Shown: piece after piece, positions 21,460 through 29,278 of the stretch
Position numbering within the stretch: position 1 is the stretch's first letter
Layout: the number at the start of each line of letters is the position of its first letter
Virus record (IMG/VR): IMGVR_UViG_3300031521_000262
Span: 1-30,838 of that record
Origin: a virus
Length of the DNA: 30,838 nt
Strand: one strand, 5' to 3'
The notes under the pieces: model-generated
Database searches by the model: none
Told to the model about the DNA's origin: nothing
Seen by the model: only the letters and a program-made list of their open reading frames with translations
Made by a program: the position numbers and the translations under genes

Positions 21460-21589
21460 GGGGGGTATCAAAATGGGTAATGTGCCTGCGGTAACGCGGC
21501 CGCAACGTAGATGGTTAACAGACGGGATTTGCTTAAGTCTGCTCGGACACGGAACATCACTGAGGAGTTTGATTCTCCTCCCCTCCACA
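21460..21589 (+). tRNA. Second oversized tRNA-like RNA
   Basis: The T-arm GAGGAG-TTTGATT-CTCCTC (21563-21580) has a 6-bp stem. The acceptor 3' strand CCCTCC (21581-21586) is followed by ACA and pairs with GGGGGG (21460-21465) with one G-U pair; this gives a 6+6 bp coaxial helix. CAGAC/GTCTG can form a 5-bp stem with a 13-base loop, where an anticodon arm might sit. CCTGCG-GTAA-CGCGG forms a hairpin near 21485-21500. The overall length of about 128 bases is far above a normal tRNA, and no anticodon is assigned. It may be a non-decoding tRNA-like RNA or part of the tmRNA precursor. Confidence 0.4.
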
Positions 21590-21611
21590 AGTTCATTCTG
21601 ATTACGGAGTC

Positions 21612-21650
21612 TGTTGTTTGGACGGCGGTTCGATTCCGCCCTGCTCCACA
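21612..21650 (+). ncRNA. tmRNA acceptor piece
   Basis: The P2 strand TGTTGTT (21612-21618) is followed by the conserved GGAC, T-stem GGCGG (21624-21628), T-loop TTCGATT (21629-21635), CCGCC (21636-21640), the acceptor strand CTGCTCC (21641-21647) and ACA. No upstream sequence within 100 bases can supply the 5' acceptor strand; the matching strand lies downstream at 21752. The acceptor piece may extend further 5' than 21612. Confidence 0.75.
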
Positions 21651-21751
21651 GTTCCGTCAAGAGAAGTTAACCCGTCACTTTAGTACGGTTTACTCTGAAG
21701 GCAACAGGTGTAGTTCGTCATCTAAACGTGGCACATCAGAGTATTTATAAC

Positions 21752-21900
21752 GGGGCAGCCTGGTTTTGACAGCAATAAGGTGAGTAATTAGTGATTTAAT
21801 TCACAAAGAATGTTCTGATTACAATCGGCAACGATTATCAAATGAAAGCCGCAGCCTAAGAGGCAGTAGTTTTCCGGTGTGGGTGTCAAAAGCCCACACC
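21752..21900 (+). ncRNA. tmRNA coding piece
   Basis: The 5' acceptor strand GGGGCAG and the D-loop-like CTGGTTTTGACA are followed by a foldable stretch (GTGA/TCAC near 21790-21804, candidate first pseudoknot). Then comes the tag frame at 21827-21859, a GCC-TAAGA-GGC hairpin over the stop, and an 8-bp closing hairpin GGTGTGGG (21876-21883)/CCCACACC (21893-21900), which probably marks the 3' end. Confidence 0.75.
21827..21859 (+). other. tmRNA proteolysis-tag reading frame
   Basis: GGC AAC GAT TAT CAA ATG AAA GCC GCA GCC TAA encodes Gly-Asn-Asp-Tyr-Gln-Met-Lys-Ala-Ala-Ala-stop. A Gly resume codon, the acidic/Asn start and the Ala-Ala end fit known tags. The usual Leu-Ala-Ala end is replaced by Ala-Ala-Ala after Lys. 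Confidence 0.7.
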
Positions 21901-21935
21901 TTATTGAAACATTAATAACACTAAAATAGAAAATC

Positions 21936-22295
21936 ATGTTCAAAATTACAAAAGAGTTTACCTGTTGTTCTAGTCATGTATTAAACGGACTACCAAAGGA
22001 ACACCCTTGTGCCAGATTACACGGCCATAACTACGTTATTAGAGTAGAGTTAATCTCAGACAATCTAAATGATGTAGGCTTTGTATTTGATTACAGAGGA
22101 CTTGACTACATCAAACAATGGATTGATGAAACAATGGATCACAAACATCTTAATGATGTGTTTGACTTTAATCCTACTGCTGAGAATATGTCAATGCACA
22201 TCTACCAGATTTTTAAATTGAGTTTACCACAGTTAAATGCAATTGAGATTTCTGAGACACCGAAAACGAATGCTCGTTACTCTTTAGAAAAGTAA
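21936..22295 (+). CDS. queD: 6-carboxy-tetrahydropterin synthase (QueD)
   Basis: Second step of 7-deazaguanine synthesis: converts dihydroneopterin triphosphate from FolE into 6-carboxy-tetrahydropterin. The 119-aa protein has the family's usual length and T-fold layout. The zinc ligands are His14 (SSHVLNGLP), His29 and His31 (LHGHNY), and Cys25 (KEHPCARLHG) is the catalytic cysteine. PTAENMSMHIY and ISETPKTNARY near the C-terminus are also diagnostic, the latter giving the substrate-binding Glu. First gene of the modification locus, three bases before queE. Confidence 0.92.
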   Translation: MFKITKEFTCCSSHVLNGLPKEHPCARLHGHNYVIRVELISDNLNDVGFVFDYRGLDYIKQWIDETMDHKHLNDVFDFNPTAENMSMHIYQIFKLSLPQLNAIEISETPKTNARYSLEK

Positions 22296-22298
22296 ACA

Positions 22299-23075
22299 AT
22301 GGAAGCTACTCAAATAATCAAAGCGTTTCCAACCTTTACTAAGATTATTGAAAGTGGAAGGTTACCTAAAGCACACATACTCCATGTGTCGGAATTCTTT
22401 TGCGACTCTATTCAAGGAGAAGGTGTTAACGCAGGAGTTCCTGCAGCCTTTTTAAGATTGAAAGGATGTGTATTGGATTGTACTTGGTGTGATACTACGG
22501 AAGTATGGAGGCAAGGAAATCCTTATACGTTTGCAGAGTTGTTTTGTCTAATGGATGTCTGCGGTTTACCAAACAAATTATTGCACGGGCAACATCTAGT
22601 ACTTACAGGAGGAAGCCCGTTATGTCAGCAGATGTCTGTGCTGAATTTTATTAATGAGTTTATCAAAAGATACTCATTCTGTCCTTATATTGAGATAGAG
22701 AATGAATGTACTATCAAGCCGATGGATGAATTGGTGCATTACATCTCATGTTGGAACAATTCTCCTAAACTTTCCAATTCTGGCAATGATGTAGATGTAT
22801 GTTACAAACCTGCAATCTTAGAAACTTTAGCTGCTTTAAATAACTCTTGGTTTAAATTTGTTATTACCAGTCAAAAAGAATGGGATGAGATAGATTGTTT
22901 ATATCTCAGTACAGGTATTATTCAAAGAGAACAAATCATTTTGATGCCTCAAGGCTCTACAAAAGAGGACATTGAAGCAAACAGAGAAATGGTTATTGAG
23001 ATGGCTATAAAACATGAGGTAAGATATTGTACCAGAGAACACATTATTGTATGGGGGAAGAAAATCGGGATTTAA
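22299..23075 (+). CDS. queE: 7-carboxy-7-deazaguanine synthase (QueE)
   Basis: Radical SAM enzyme that contracts the pterin ring of the QueD product to give 7-carboxy-7-deazaguanine (CDG). The phrase SEFFCDSIQGEGVNAGVPAAF precisely matches the family N-terminus apart from small changes. The [4Fe-4S] cluster ligands are Cys57, Cys61 and Cys64 in RLKGCVLDCTWCDT. A GGE-type SAM motif is present as LTGGSPLCQQ, with Ser in place of the usual Glu. At 258 aa it is slightly longer than most QueE proteins. It directly follows queD. Confidence 0.9.
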   Translation: MEATQIIKAFPTFTKIIESGRLPKAHILHVSEFFCDSIQGEGVNAGVPAAFLRLKGCVLDCTWCDTTEVWRQGNPYTFAELFCLMDVCGLPNKLLHGQHLVLTGGSPLCQQMSVLNFINEFIKRYSFCPYIEIENECTIKPMDELVHYISCWNNSPKLSNSGNDVDVCYKPAILETLAALNNSWFKFVITSQKEWDEIDCLYLSTGIIQREQIILMPQGSTKEDIEANREMVIEMAIKHEVRYCTREHIIVWGKKIGI

Positions 23076-23143
23076 AAATGAACAAAAAGTTACAGCATAT
23101 TACGAAAGGGTTATTTACGGTTCATTTTTTACACATTAATTCT

Positions 23144-23377
23144 ATGGAAAAAGAAAAGTCAGAATTATTAAATAAAGTTTCCAGTCTTGTTAAAACTGCT
23201 AAAAATTTATTAACAGAAATAAAAGACGATGAAATACAATCCTTTGCCAATTTATCGGAAGAGGATCAGGCTACTATTGAGGGCCAAAAATATGCCCAAA
23301 CGGCTGCTCTACTTGAGGATATAATTTATTCTTTGGAAGATGTTGTAGAAAACATCCCTAAGGCAATAGAAGACTAA
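23144..23377 (+). CDS. Hypothetical acidic helical protein (77 aa)
   Basis: A 77-aa acidic helical protein (MEKEKSELLNKVSSLVKTAKNLLTEIKDDEIQSF..., LEDIIYSLEDVVENIPKAIED), probably a coiled coil. The ATG at 23144 is preferred because the segment between the queE stop and this point reads as AT-rich leader. A start at 23078, two bases after the queE stop, would give 99 aa and remains possible. Not recognised. It precedes the third Lys-rich paralogue. Confidence 0.5.
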   Translation: MEKEKSELLNKVSSLVKTAKNLLTEIKDDEIQSFANLSEEDQATIEGQKYAQTAALLEDIIYSLEDVVENIPKAIED

Positions 23378-23447
23378 TTTTTATCCTTATACTTAAGACT
23401 TGTTAATTAGTATTGAATTAATCATTAATCATTAAAAATTCGTTAAA

Positions 23448-24275
<828 letters not shown>

Positions 24276-24302
24276 TCCATCCAATTTTTATTTAAATCTA
24301 AG

Positions 24303-24337
24303 TAAGGGAAGTTCGTGACTGTCTTCCCTTATTTTTT
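24303..24337 (+). terminator. Rho-independent terminator
   Basis: TAAGGGAAG (24303-24311) pairs perfectly with CTTCCCTTA (24323-24331), followed by six T. It separates the 23448 gene from folE. Confidence 0.8.
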
Positions 24338-24349
24338 AAACTTTAAGAA

Positions 24350-24898
24350 ATGCAAAGAACTATCGTTCAGATAATTGCGGATCAATTGTCGTATATTGGT
24401 GAAGATCCAACTAGAGAAGGGCTGTTAGACACTCCAAATCGCATTGTTAAGTCCTGGGGTGAGTTATATTCTGGCTATGGAAAAGATCCTGCAGACTTGC
24501 TTACTGTGTTTGAAGTAGGTACTTACAATCAAATTGTTTTATTAAAAGATATTGAAATCTACAGTATGTGTGAACATCACATGCTTCCTTTTTACGGAGT
24601 TGCTCATGTAGCTTATATACCCGGGGAACATGTTATTGGGATCTCTAAACTTGCAAGACTTGTAGATATGTTTTCCCGTAGGATGCAAATCCAAGAACGT
24701 ATTGGAGAACAGGTAACAGACGCTCTAATGCAATATCTGCAACCTAAAGGTGCTGCTTGTATTATTGAAGCTTGTCATATGTGCATGAGAATGCGAGGAG
24801 TAGGTAAACAAGGTTCAACTATGGTTACTTCTTCGATGAAGGGAGAGTTTTTTACCAATGCTGCTGCTAAGGCAGAATTAATGCAAATGATAAAATGA
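24350..24898 (+). CDS. folE: GTP cyclohydrolase I (FolE)
   Basis: First step of the pathway: GTP to dihydroneopterin triphosphate, the substrate of QueD. The 182-aa protein covers the whole family length. Motifs: DPTREGLLDTPNR (residues about 18-30), YSMCEHHMLPFYGVAHVAYIP with zinc ligand Cys and His, VIGISKLARLVDMFSRR, and ACHMCMRMRGVGKQGSTMVTS with the second Cys ligand. Starts 12 bases after the terminator T-run. Its TGA overlaps the following ATG. Confidence 0.95.
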   Translation: MQRTIVQIIADQLSYIGEDPTREGLLDTPNRIVKSWGELYSGYGKDPADLLTVFEVGTYNQIVLLKDIEIYSMCEHHMLPFYGVAHVAYIPGEHVIGISKLARLVDMFSRRMQIQERIGEQVTDALMQYLQPKGAACIIEACHMCMRMRGVGKQGSTMVTSSMKGEFFTNAAAKAELMQMIK

Positions 24899-25170
24899 AG
24901 ACAATTTACAAATACTCATTGGAAACAATAAAGAATCAGTTTATTGATCTTCCTGTAGATTCAAAAATACTTTGTGTTCAAACACAAAATGACACTCCTT
25001 GTATCTGGGCACTTGTAGATGATGCTGTTGCTGCATTGGAAACAAGAATCATCTACACATACGGTACCGGACATGATATACCAGATGCAGACAATTTAGT
25101 TTACATTGGTACATATCAATTGCTGATTGGAAAATTAATCTTCCATGTATTTGAAAAAGTAATAAAATGA
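24895..25170 (+). CDS. DUF7352-type phage protein (91 aa)
   Basis: A 91-aa beta-rich protein with the layout of a small family common in phages: MKTIYKYSLE..., 'LP..SKIL.VQ.QN..PC.WALVD', 'Y.TGH.IP', and a C-terminal FHVFE strand. No enzymatic function is known for the family. ATGA overlap with folE at the start and with the next gene at the end, so it is translated together with them. Confidence 0.6.
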   Translation: MKTIYKYSLETIKNQFIDLPVDSKILCVQTQNDTPCIWALVDDAVAALETRIIYTYGTGHDIPDADNLVYIGTYQLLIGKLIFHVFEKVIK

Positions 25171-25496
25171 AAAAATTTGTAGTAATCACAACAAGTTTTC
25201 CAGCCACACATAACTGGCCCTCATGCAACATTCCAGAAGTTTATTATTTAGCATCTGCTCACAGACACGTTTTCCATGTTACCATGAAGTTTAAAATAAA
25301 GCACATGGATAGGGATGTTGAGTTTATATCAGAGAAGATGAAAATAGACTCTTTTATTTCTGAGAAATACAGAGACAAACATTTAAAAGAAAAGTCTTGT
25401 GAAATGATATCTTGGGAATTAATGGAAAAGTTTAATGCTGATTTTGTGTCTGTCTTTGAGGACGGGGAAAATGGCGCTGAGATTTATAAAGATTAA
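25167..25496 (+). CDS. Possible T-fold (QueD-like) protein (109 aa)
   Basis: A 109-aa protein of a phage family that I recognise only by pattern: FPATHNWPSC..EVYYLASAHRHVFHV at the start, SCEMISWELMEKF in the middle and VSVFEDGENGAEI at the end. The HRHxFH motif followed by a long strand pair and a C-terminal Glu resembles the QueD/PTPS T-fold (His ligands, late Glu), and its place beside FolE fits. It could be a pterin- or deazaguanine-binding enzyme or an accessory subunit. The catalytic Cys of QueD is not obvious. ATGA overlap with the previous gene. Confidence 0.5.
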   Translation: MKKFVVITTSFPATHNWPSCNIPEVYYLASAHRHVFHVTMKFKIKHMDRDVEFISEKMKIDSFISEKYRDKHLKEKSCEMISWELMEKFNADFVSVFEDGENGAEIYKD

Positions 25497-25508
25497 AAAA
25501 TTAAAACG

Positions 25509-26864
25509 ATGCAAAAATATTTAAAAATAAACATAATCGATCCTTCATCGACTGAATTCAATCGCGGATCATTTTGCTACGCCCCTTACCTTTGTTACAA
25601 CTTTTTAGCACCTACAAATGATGTAACTTTGTACGAAAGCTTCCAGCCTGAGGATCTTGACTTAATAACAGACGCTGCTGTTCAAATAGTATGTTTGTGG
25701 TCTTACCCACAGATAGAAACTGCGACGTTACTGGCACAAATGTTGCCCTTTATGTATGGTAAAAATAATGTATTCTTTGTAGGGTACACTCCGCTGATTA
25801 AACAGTTAGGATTACCTCATATAGAATTGACATTGGGGTTTGATCCTTTACAAGATGAAAACAGTCTTAAAACAGCAATGTTGATGTACCCGGTTTATTA
25901 TTCTCATTTTAAAAGATTACTTTTAAGTGATTGTGACATGCACCTCAAACACTTGGACAAAGATGAGAAAGTTTACCCGCTGTTTACATCTTACGGTTGT
26001 CCGAACGGATGTGCTTTTTGTCCATCGACTACTAACTGTGGTAAACGTAGAATTGAACTTCCTTTAAAGGATGTTTTCAATATGCTCATAATGTGTACTA
26101 AACAAGAAATTAAGAACATCCATTTTACGGATGAGGATTTCTTTTATGACATTGACAGAGCAAGAGAAATCCTGTTGTATTTAAACGGAAAAGAAATGCA
26201 TCTGATTGCATTAGGATCTTCAGACAAGGTGCTTGCTTTTATTGATAAATACGGTGTAGATATTATCAAAAATGCCGGACTGGAAATTATTGAGATTGGA
26301 TTTGAATCCGGAGATGCAAAAGTTTCACAATCTATGGGACAAGGAAAAGATTTAGATGATTGTGAAAACTTAGCTGCAATTCAACACATGCTGCCATTTA
26401 AAATATTCTGGTTGCTGCTTACATTCTTTCCTGGGGAGACAATTAAGTCTTTGAACAAGACAGGAGAGTTTATGCTGGAGAATGGGTTTGAGATGGAAGA
26501 GGTTGTTGGTCGACTTCGAACAAATGGTACAAAAGGCGGACTAGGACAATTCTTCCAGAGATACGAAGGAACCTCGATCGATAATGCTGCCAATAAAAAA
26601 GGAATGACTTTAACAGAAAGACCTATTAGGTTAGTACCTTCATATTTGCCTCATAGTTTCCTCGAGAGTGTCATTACTGAATACAGCCCGAATTTGCTTG
26701 AATCAGCCTTCCCTTATTTAAACTTATACAATGTAACACTTCCTACAAAGGACATTGAAATCGGGATGACAGTAGGCGATTACATATACGGGGAATCTAC
26801 GTATGTAAAAACACAGATGGCTATCACTTTTGCCATCCTTGCACGTTTCGGAATCATTAAATAA
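25509..26864 (+). CDS. Radical SAM enzyme with cobalamin-binding-like N-domain
   Basis: A 451-aa protein. Residues 1-130 resemble the alpha/beta N-terminal domain of B12-dependent radical SAM proteins (KINIIDPSS..., VQIVCLWSYPQIETATLLAQML, VFFVGYTP). The radical SAM core has Cys164-x3-Cys168-x2-Cys171 in SYGCPNGCAFCPS, plus IHFTDEDFFYD and GLEIIEIGFESGD, both typical of this class. The substrate is unknown. Its position between FolE and the glycosyltransferase/DpdA pair suggests methylation or another C-C modification of the 7-deazaguanine base or a sugar; this is inference. Confidence 0.75.
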   Translation: MQKYLKINIIDPSSTEFNRGSFCYAPYLCYNFLAPTNDVTLYESFQPEDLDLITDAAVQIVCLWSYPQIETATLLAQMLPFMYGKNNVFFVGYTPLIKQLGLPHIELTLGFDPLQDENSLKTAMLMYPVYYSHFKRLLLSDCDMHLKHLDKDEKVYPLFTSYGCPNGCAFCPSTTNCGKRRIELPLKDVFNMLIMCTKQEIKNIHFTDEDFFYDIDRAREILLYLNGKEMHLIALGSSDKVLAFIDKYGVDIIKNAGLEIIEIGFESGDAKVSQSMGQGKDLDDCENLAAIQHMLPFKIFWLLLTFFPGETIKSLNKTGEFMLENGFEMEEVVGRLRTNGTKGGLGQFFQRYEGTSIDNAANKKGMTLTERPIRLVPSYLPHSFLESVITEYSPNLLESAFPYLNLYNVTLPTKDIEIGMTVGDYIYGESTYVKTQMAITFAILARFGIIK

Positions 26865-26874
26865 TTTATTTAAA

Positions 26875-27900
26875 ATGGTAATACTCAATATTCCTATTGA
26901 GCCGCTCGAGGAGCGATACTCAACACAATGGGACAAGTGGTTTAAAGCTGCTTTTGAAACCTCAGGCTTAGATGTTGTTCATGTTTACGGACAGGAAACA
27001 AGTGGTAAAATTAACAGTGGCAGTTTCTTGGATGTTATTGAAACAAATCAGTACAAAACATCGCAACTCCAGATGATACTAAAATTTTTGTCTGGGTATG
27101 ATAAGGAAGAAAAAATAGTATTGTTTTTTCATGATCTTTGGTTTCCTGGGCTTGAGACTATTGCATACATCCGAGAAGGGTTAGGTCTAAAGTATCTCAA
27201 GATTTGCGGATGCCTTCATGCAGGCAGTTACGACGAGTTTGACTTTTTGAATAAAAAAGGAATGACTCCTTGGGCAGAGCACATGGAGATGGGTTGGCTT
27301 AATGGGATTGTAGACAAGATTTTTGTTGCTACAGAGTTCCATAAAAGACTGCTCATTAAAACAAGGATGTGGAAAAATCCTAATAAGATTGAAGTAACAG
27401 GGTTTCCATTCTATACGGATTTTATCAACCCAGAGTTTACAAGAGAATATACTAATCGGGAAAAGATTATTGTATTTCCTCACAGACTTGATGCAGAAAA
27501 GAATCCTCAAATGTTTAATAAACTTAAAGCAGACTTAGAGGATGAGTTTTCTGATTGGAACTTTTGTATGACAAAGAAGTTCTGTGACACAAAAGACAGG
27601 TATTACCAAATACTTCAAAAAGCATACATTTCTGTATCGTTTGCTGATCAAGAGACCTGGGGTATTGCTATGCAAGAATCTGTTATATGTGGATGCTTAC
27701 CACTTGTACCAAACAGACTGTCTTATTCCGAAATGTATCTTCCTATTTTTAAATATGATTGTGAATGTGATTTAGTAGACAGAATCAGGATGCTTATTTT
27801 GCACTACCCTGACTTATCCATGAATCAACAACATTACACTATTATGAAGAAAGGAAAGGATGCTATTCCAAACATGATTAAAATCATACGAGAATTATGA
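26875..27900 (+). CDS. GT-B (family 4-like) glycosyltransferase
   Basis: A 341-aa protein with the two-domain GT-B pattern. C-terminal donor domain motifs: IIVFPHRLDAEKNPQMF (strand and loop as in '..GRL...K'), YISVSFADQETWGIAMQESVICGCLPLVPN with the Glu-x7-Glu pair, and SYSEMY. The N-terminal half has IVLFFHDLWFPG and CGCLHAGSYD, typical acceptor-domain loops. Start at 26875, after TTTAAA; an upstream frame overlapping the radical SAM gene is discarded. It overlaps dpdA by four bases (ATGA), the strongest sign that it acts on the same modification. Acceptor could be the modified base. Confidence 0.75.
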   Translation: MVILNIPIEPLEERYSTQWDKWFKAAFETSGLDVVHVYGQETSGKINSGSFLDVIETNQYKTSQLQMILKFLSGYDKEEKIVLFFHDLWFPGLETIAYIREGLGLKYLKICGCLHAGSYDEFDFLNKKGMTPWAEHMEMGWLNGIVDKIFVATEFHKRLLIKTRMWKNPNKIEVTGFPFYTDFINPEFTREYTNREKIIVFPHRLDAEKNPQMFNKLKADLEDEFSDWNFCMTKKFCDTKDRYYQILQKAYISVSFADQETWGIAMQESVICGCLPLVPNRLSYSEMYLPIFKYDCECDLVDRIRMLILHYPDLSMNQQHYTIMKKGKDAIPNMIKIIREL

Positions 27901-28967
27901 AACATTCTATCTACGATTACAAAGTCTTTATTGACTGCGGTGCACCTTCTTTGTACAACAAGTTGTCAAGGAATGTATTATCTGATGCTAAAGGCATAAT
28001 GGGTACTAAAATGAGTGAACGTAAATTTGATGATTACTCATATGTAGACAAACCGGAGTATGCAGCATATAGACAATCTTACATTGATTTCATGCTGAAA
28101 CATAGTGACGAAGTTAATGTTTACTCCAACTTAGACGTTATTAACAATCCGCAGCTTACCTACAGAAATCAAAAGATTCTTGAGGAGGCAGGCTTGCACC
28201 CTATTCCTGTTTGGCATTTAGGGAATGACGTAAAATGGTTAGAGCGTTATCTCAAGTCTTATGACTACATAGCAATCGGAGGTCTTGTACCTAACCCGAC
28301 AAGTGTTTTAATCCCTTTGCTTGATAAACTGTTTAAAGATCATTTATTAGACAGTGACGGATTTCCAAAAGTTAAGCTTCATGGATTTGCTTGTACCAGT
28401 TTACCTTTAATGAAGCGTTACTCTTGGTATTCTGTGGATAGTGCAACTTGCAGAAAACTTGCTAACTTCGGGTCTATTGTAATTCCGATCGAGGATAAAG
28501 AAAATCCGATAAGTACTTTCCAAGTATCTGCTAGACCTAAAATCATTAAAGAAAATGAATGTGGGTTTGGTTTAGAAGCTCAAGCAGGTAATTGGCTGGG
28601 AGGAATGAGTAAGCATACCAAAAAAGCATTTGACAAACGTCTTGAGAAGTATGGGATGACTATTGATCAATTAGGAGCAAGTATTATCCAACGAGTTGTT
28701 TGGAATTATCTCATGTTCTCTGAAGTTATACAGGAAACAGTTCCAAACTGGCCCTGGAGTATGCACACTAGGCAATCAACACCACCTGTACAAGGAGAAT
28801 GTCCACAATACATGACTTTTTACTTTGCTGGAATATTAAGCAAAAGTGAAGAGGATGAGTTTTGGAAAGGTGTTGCTGTTGAAAGTATCTCTAAATTAAA
28901 AGGAACTCTTAGATCCTTTTTCTACGAAAAGAATGCAGAGTATGTTTTATCACTTAAAAATACCTAA
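27897..28967 (+). CDS. dpdA: DpdA-like DNA guanine transglycosylase
   Basis: A TGT-superfamily enzyme that exchanges guanine in DNA for a 7-deazaguanine. The 356-aa protein shows the family's landmarks: FIDCGAPSL at residues 11-19 (as in 'F.DSGA', with the catalytic-type Asp), YIAIGGLVP (124-132), KLHGFACTSLPLM (160-172) and YSWYSVDSATCRK (175-187) with the nucleophile-type Asp. These distinguish phage DpdA from tRNA TGT. It is the last step of the FolE-QueD-QueE pathway in this locus. Without QueC here the inserted base may be CDG or preQ0 from a distant or host QueC. Confidence 0.85.
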   Translation: MKHSIYDYKVFIDCGAPSLYNKLSRNVLSDAKGIMGTKMSERKFDDYSYVDKPEYAAYRQSYIDFMLKHSDEVNVYSNLDVINNPQLTYRNQKILEEAGLHPIPVWHLGNDVKWLERYLKSYDYIAIGGLVPNPTSVLIPLLDKLFKDHLLDSDGFPKVKLHGFACTSLPLMKRYSWYSVDSATCRKLANFGSIVIPIEDKENPISTFQVSARPKIIKENECGFGLEAQAGNWLGGMSKHTKKAFDKRLEKYGMTIDQLGASIIQRVVWNYLMFSEVIQETVPNWPWSMHTRQSTPPVQGECPQYMTFYFAGILSKSEEDEFWKGVAVESISKLKGTLRSFFYEKNAEYVLSLKNT

Positions 28968-28969
28968 TC

Positions 28970-29077
28970 ATGGAAGAAGAGTCTCCTACTAATCAGACGG
29001 CTGCTTATGTTGTTTCAATAGTAGCTTTACTTTTATCAATTTTGAGTTTATTTTTAACAATCTGTAATAATACCTAA
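28970..29077 (+). CDS. Small single-TM peptide (35 aa)
   Basis: A 35-aa peptide with an acidic N-terminus (MEEESPTNQT) and one TM segment (about residues 11-31, AAYVVSIVALLLSILSLFLTI). It and the next gene are preceded by the identical sequence AATACCTAATCATG (28959-28972, 29069-29082), suggesting a local duplication or shared start context. Not recognised. Confidence 0.5.
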   Translation: MEEESPTNQTAAYVVSIVALLLSILSLFLTICNNT

Positions 29078-29079
29078 TC

Positions 29080-29274
29080 ATGTCAAAAGAAAGTAATTCA
29101 ACATCCGGTATAAGTTTCTTTACCGTTTTATTTATTGTGTTTTTGATTTTAAAATTAACACACACAATTGATTGGTCCTGGTGGTGGGTAACTGCTCCTT
29201 TATGGGGAGGTGTTGCTGCCGTAATTCTTGTTCTTGTTTTAATTGTTATGATTTCTGTCATCTTTAAAAGATAA
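29080..29274 (+). CDS. Small two-TM protein (64 aa)
   Basis: A 64-aa protein with two hydrophobic segments (residues about 12-27, FFTVLFIVFLILKLT; and 40-62, PLWGGVAAVILVLVLIVMISVIF) separated by a Trp-rich turn (DWSWWW). A holin-like hairpin topology, but no endolysin is visible nearby. Three bases after the preceding gene. Function unknown. Confidence 0.55.
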   Translation: MSKESNSTSGISFFTVLFIVFLILKLTHTIDWSWWWVTAPLWGGVAAVILVLVLIVMISVIFKR

Positions 29275-29278
29275 GAAC

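Larger units (their letters stand above)
21612..21900 (+). ncRNA. ssrA: Circularly permuted (two-piece) tmRNA precursor
   Basis: tmRNA frees stalled ribosomes and adds a degradation tag. Here the two halves are in inverted order: acceptor/T-arm half at 21612-21650, about 100 bases of intervening sequence, then the GGGG...tag half at 21752-21900. Support: (1) 5' half starts GGGGCAGCCTGGTTTTGACA, the tmRNA hallmark; (2) GGGGCAG (21752-21758) pairs with CTGCTCC (21641-21647) over 7 bp, one G-U; (3) GACAGCA (21768-21774) pairs with TGTTGTT (21612-21618) as helix P2; (4) TTTGGACGGCGGTTCGATTC matches the usual tmRNA 3' end; (5) a tag frame ends in Ala-Ala-Ala-stop; (6) no T-arm follows the tag before the next gene at 21936. 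Confidence 0.8.

Noticed and set aside
21550-21650. Ordinary tRNA ending at 21650
   Set aside because: No 5' acceptor strand complementary to CTGCTCC lies 70-120 bases upstream, while a perfect partner lies downstream at 21752, and the GGAC before the T-arm is typical of tmRNA.
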